From Thermoplasmata archaeon (GTDB lineage: Archaea > Thermoplasmatota > Thermoplasmata > RBG-16-68-12), in contig JAJYKG010000093.1 of assembly GCA_021788795.1 (NCBI GenBank), forward strand, positions 1 to 7,967: a stretch of 7,967 bases of DNA, in the 5' to 3' direction. The position numbers and the translations under genes were made by a program. The notes under the pieces were generated by a model. The model was not told the origin of the DNA. It saw only the letters and a list, made by a program, of their open reading frames with translations, and did no database searches. This document shows, in pieces, positions 6,329 through 7,967 of the stretch. Numbering within the stretch: the first letter of the stretch is position 1; every line of letters begins with the position of its first letter.

Positions 6329-6802
6329 ATGGTCTCGGGGTTCGACCTCATCGGCCACAACCGCACGTACCAGATCCACATGGCCAAGCGGGTCGTCGCG
6401 TACGTCATCGACCTGCTCTTCGTCTTCGCGCCCCTGTGGACGGTTCTGTACTTCAACGGGGAGCGCGCGGCCTGGGTCTACGGCGTCCTGGGCGGGGTCG
6501 CGGTGTATACCTACTCCGTCGTGGGCGAGGCGATCTTCCGGACGACGGCCGGGAAGTACATCGCCGGTCTCGAGGTCCGCCCGATCCGGGGCCCGATGAC
6601 CTTCGCCAAGGCCGCGGTGCGGAACATCCCGAAGTTCTTCTGGTTCCTCTTCCCGTTCCTCGACACGCTGGCGGGGATGCTCGTGGACGGCGACCCGCGG
6701 CAGCGGTGGTCCGACCACGTCCTCGGGACGACGGTGGCCCAGTCGAACCTGATCAAGGTGCGCGCCCACCGCGCGACGCCGGCTCGGAACGGTGCGCGAT
6801 AA
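6329..6802 (+). CDS. RDD-family membrane protein
   Basis: A 157-residue membrane protein with one RDD domain, a family named for an Arg and two Asp residues; its biochemical role is poorly defined, and some bacterial members have been proposed as ion or proton antiporters. Seen: R21 and D28 in the first helix region (AKRVVAYVIDLLFVF, about 19-42), a second helix about 49-70, the cytoplasmic-type motif RTTAGKYIAGLEVRP (71-85), a third hydrophobic segment about 103-119, and D129 in SDHVLGTTV. The last 13 residues are basic. ATG 6329 is chosen because the TATA box at 6288-6295 predicts transcription start near 6319; ATG 6308 gives seven more residues (MERRDAP) but would precede the transcript. 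A still longer frame from ATG 6218 overlaps the sRNA C' box and is not credible. The next gene has its own TATA-like element. Family assignment strong; function unknown. Confidence 0.85.
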   Translation: MVSGFDLIGHNRTYQIHMAKRVVAYVIDLLFVFAPLWTVLYFNGERAAWVYGVLGGVAVYTYSVVGEAIFRTTAGKYIAGLEVRPIRGPMTFAKAAVRNIPKFFWFLFPFLDTLAGMLVDGDPRQRWSDHVLGTTVAQSNLIKVRAHRATPARNGAR

Positions 6803-6817
6803 GCGGCGGGAAAAAAC

Positions 6818-6823
6818 GATATA
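6818..6823 (+). promoter_or_regulatory. TATA-like element of the small GYD-like gene
   Basis: AAAAAACGATATAGC follows the RDD stop by a few bases; GATATA is centred near 6821 and predicts a transcript starting near 6847-6848. That falls between ATG 6835 and ATG 6856 and favours the latter. The run of six A at 6811-6816 could instead be the element, which still favours ATG 6856. Confidence 0.5.
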
Positions 6824-6855
6824 GCGAAGGCCGAATGCCTCCGGTGCGTGAGCCC

Positions 6856-7110
6856 ATGCTCTTCGTCTCGCAGCTCGTTGTGATGCCCGGCCAGCTCGAG
6901 GAGGCCACCCGCCTGTTCAAGCACCCCAAGCTCCCGAACAACGTCATGGTGCACGAGTTCTTCGCCATGTTCGGCAAGCCGGACGCCCTCGTCATCTTCG
7001 AGGCGCCGGACGCGATCACCGCGGCCGACTTCGTCACGCAGTTCGGCCACGTGGCCGACACGACCACGTCCCTCGCGCTCCCGATCGAGGAGCTCAAGTG
7101 GACGTCGTGA
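6856..7110 (+). CDS. Small GYD/DUF3303-like alpha-beta protein
   Basis: An 84-residue soluble protein. The core KPDALVIFEAPDAITAADF (41-59), followed by an alternating strand/helix stretch ending in TTTSLALPIEEL (69-80), matches the pattern of GYD and DUF3303 proteins, small dimeric alpha-beta folds of unknown function: a strand ending in an acidic residue and A-P-D, a helix with A-A-x-F, then a Thr-rich strand. The N-terminal strand MLFVSQLVVMPG leads into a helix with GQLEEATRLF. No catalytic residues are evident. ATG 6856 fits the TATA spacing; ATG 6835 (seven extra residues, MPPVREP) remains possible. It follows the RDD gene by about 50 bases on the same strand, so partial read-through is likely, but the TATA-like element argues for its own promoter. 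Coding status strong from codon use; family assignment moderate. Confidence 0.75.
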   Translation: MLFVSQLVVMPGQLEEATRLFKHPKLPNNVMVHEFFAMFGKPDALVIFEAPDAITAADFVTQFGHVADTTTSLALPIEELKWTS

Positions 7111-7119
7111 AGGCGCCGT

Positions 7120-7151
7120 AGCGTGCCTCGGGTGGAAATCCCCGGCACGCT
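7120..7151 (+). other. Stable hairpin just after the GYD-like gene
   Basis: AGCGTGCC (7120-7127) and GGCACGCT (7144-7151) pair over 8 positions, and inside this GGG/CCC adds three more pairs around a loop with TGGAAAT. It begins 10 bases after the stop codon. No T-run follows, so it is not a classical terminator; it may protect the mRNA 3' end or belong to a structured RNA. A weaker imperfect hairpin, CTCAC/GTGAG, lies at 7208-7235. I see no gene in 7111-7265. Confidence 0.4.
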
Positions 7152-7265
7152 GGCTCCAAGGCCCGCTTCTCCCCGCGGGATGGGCAACGTCTTCTTGCGA
7201 GTTCGGACTCACGTGGGGCCATCGCCGCTTGTGAGGAGCAGAACCGGTGCGAGAACGGAAAGGAT

Positions 7266-7303
7266 GGAAGAGATAAAGAGAAGAGGAGGGCCGGATGGCC
7301 CTC
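7266..7303 (-). terminator. Terminator-like hairpin and pyrimidine tract after the pilin gene
   Basis: On the minus strand, 8 bases after the pilin stop codon, GAGGGCC pairs with GGCCCTC (7-bp stem, 4-base loop, 7286-7303), followed at once by a 20-base tract rich in T and C (7266-7285, CTCTTCTCTTTATC and on). Archaeal termination relies mainly on T-rich tracts; the stem may assist. The placement is right for ending the pilin transcript. Confidence 0.55.
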
Positions 7304-7311
7304 GTGCGTGC

Positions 7312-7803
7312 CTACTGGAGGGCGTGGGTGTAGACCACGGAAGACCCGCTCACGATCTGAATCGTGGACCCCGCGGGATAGGCGGTGATCAGCATGAGCA
7401 GAGTCGTGCCCGCCCCGACAAGCGTCCCCGAGGACGGGTTGCTATAGGACATACCAAAGCACTTGTTCGTGGCGACCACCGTTCCCTGGCAGGTACCCGC
7501 CGCGATCAGGTTCAGGGCCTGGTTCGATGCGAGCGGCGCCCCGCCTGCGCTGTTCACCGTGATGAACGTCGTGGCCTGCGCTGTACTGGCCGGAACGCTC
7601 GTGAACGCTACCGTCCAGTTCGTCCCGTCCGTGGACCTTCCGACGTTCACTCCCCAAGCCGTAGGCGTCGACCCGGGCGACGTAATCAGCCCGGACACCA
7701 TCACATAGAGGACCGCAGCCAAAACCACCGTGATCGCGACCATCAGGATCGTCGCGATGACGGGGGACACGGCCTCCTCGTTCTTGCGCACGATTGTCTT
7801 CAT
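7312..7803 (-). CDS. Archaeal type IV pilin-like protein
   Basis: A 163-residue secreted subunit with the archaeal pilin/archaellin-type N-terminus. Seen: the short basic leader MKTIVRKNEE, then AVSPVIATILMVAITVVLAAVLYV (11-34), the conserved SPVI-x-x-ILM-x-A-x-T helix that acts as both export signal and filament core. By family analogy a prepilin peptidase would cut near A11; the exact bond is inferred. The rest (about 41-163) is a Ser/Thr/Gly-rich beta-type head with two cysteines, C105 and C115, that may form a disulfide, and one good N-glycosylation sequon, N62-W-T, a possible substrate for the AglB-type enzyme in this window. It is unlike an archaellin in length and N-terminal pattern. 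ATG 7803 is well supported by AGGAGG 7 bases upstream. It is flanked by its own promoter and terminator and no pilus-assembly ATPase or membrane gene is in view, so it looks monocistronic. Confidence 0.9.
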   Translation of the reverse strand: MKTIVRKNEEAVSPVIATILMVAITVVLAAVLYVMVSGLITSPGSTPTAWGVNVGRSTDGTNWTVAFTSVPASTAQATTFITVNSAGGAPLASNQALNLIAAGTCQGTVVATNKCFGMSYSNPSSGTLVGAGTTLLMLITAYPAGSTIQIVSGSSVVYTHALQ

Positions 7804-7810
7804 GTTGTGT

Positions 7811-7816
7811 CCTCCT
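7811..7816 (-). promoter_or_regulatory. Strong Shine-Dalgarno site of the pilin gene
   Basis: AGGAGG lies 7 bases before ATG 7803 on the minus strand. It is the only textbook ribosome-binding site in the window, since the other genes appear to have very short or no leaders. Its first two bases are part of the adjoining palindrome. Confidence 0.8.
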
Positions 7817-7832
7817 GTGGCCTAGGCCACAG
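7815..7832. promoter_or_regulatory. Perfect 18-bp palindrome in the pilin leader
   Basis: CTGTGGCCTAGGCCACAG is identical to its reverse complement over 18 bases. It lies between the predicted transcription start (near 7835) and the Shine-Dalgarno site, overlapping the latter by two bases. As DNA it could be an operator for a dimeric repressor; as RNA it could fold into a 7-bp hairpin with a CTAG loop at the very 5' end of the mRNA. Confidence 0.6.
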
Positions 7833-7859
7833 CAGAACTCCATTGGACGGAACCACGCC

Positions 7860-7865
7860 TTTAAA
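7860..7865 (-). promoter_or_regulatory. TATA box of the pilin gene
   Basis: The minus strand reads CTTTAAAGG, with TTTAAA centred near 7862-7863. The expected transcription start is near 7835-7836, giving a leader of about 32 bases that consists almost entirely of the palindrome and the Shine-Dalgarno site. Confidence 0.65.
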
Positions 7866-7967
7866 GATATCGCGATGAATATGCGCCTTTGAGAACAGGT
7901 CTTTCGGGGCATCTTTGGCCCTTTTTGACCGTGCTAGACTTTCGCTGCCGCGCTGTACGATTCTTTG
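7866..7967. other. Right-edge intergenic stretch
   Basis: This stretch is visibly more AT-rich than the genes and lies upstream of the pilin promoter. I see no supported gene. A weak stem GGGC/GCCC (7907-7921) followed by five T on the plus strand could end some plus-strand transcript, but none is evident. Confidence 0.4.

Noticed and set aside
7442..7912. A 156-codon minus-strand frame
   Set aside because: It is a shadow of the pilin gene in another frame and shows no pilin or other motif.
7801..7967. A 55-codon minus-strand frame entering from the right edge and ending in TGA that overlaps the pilin ATG
   Set aside because: It looks like the tail of an upstream gene with an ATGA overlap, but only about half its third positions are G or C, far below the real genes here, and it crosses the TATA box, palindrome and Shine-Dalgarno site of the pilin gene.
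1..7967. CRISPR array, insertion sequence or integration site
   Set aside because: No regularly spaced identical repeats, no transposase or integrase motifs, and no terminal inverted repeats were seen on either strand.

Overview
The window looks like chromosomal DNA from a GC-rich archaeon. The archaeal hallmarks are an STT3/AglB-type oligosaccharyltransferase, a Tsr3 rRNA-modifying enzyme, a Trm112-type zinc protein, a type IV pilin with the archaeal N-terminus, a box C/D guide RNA, and TATA boxes placed so that several genes would have almost no 5' leader. The base composition (about two thirds G+C by eye) and gene mix would fit a GC-rich Thermoplasmatota lineage, but that placement is inference.

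Layout. Positions 4883 down to 1 on the minus strand form one uninterrupted reading frame that leaves the window: an AglB-like oligosaccharyltransferase with a complete catalytic part (residues 1 to about 919) followed by at least 708 residues of tandem Ig-like/carboxypeptidase-regulatory-like modules rich in N-glycosylation sequons. The ~185-base divergent spacer at 4884-5069 holds its promoter, inverted repeats, and the promoter of a 58-residue Trm112-like protein (plus strand, 5070-5246). Convergent to that lies a 74-residue two-helix membrane protein (minus, 5280-5504), preceded on the same strand by tsr3 (minus, 5579-6094). The spacer between tsr3 and the next gene carries a near-perfect box C/D sRNA (plus, 6187-6245). 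Next come an RDD-domain membrane protein (plus, 6329-6802), a small GYD/DUF3303-like protein (plus, 6856-7110), a hairpin-bearing spacer, and a type IV pilin-like gene (minus, 7312-7803) with its own terminator and a palindromic leader. The last ~100 bases hold no gene I can support.

How the parts fit. The centre of the window is an RNA-modification neighbourhood: Tsr3 (16S rRNA acp transfer), Trm112-like (activator of RNA and protein methyltransferases) and a C/D guide RNA (2'-O-methylation) lie within 1.2 kb. The two flanks are cell-surface functions: an N-glycosylating enzyme with its own large, probably glycosylated, external tail, and a pilin carrying an N-W-T sequon. The most notable items are the giant AglB tail, which is easy to miss because the frame has no stop inside the window and a long spurious antisense frame lies over it, and the C/D sRNA, which overlaps an upstream in-frame start codon that could be mistaken for the RDD gene start.
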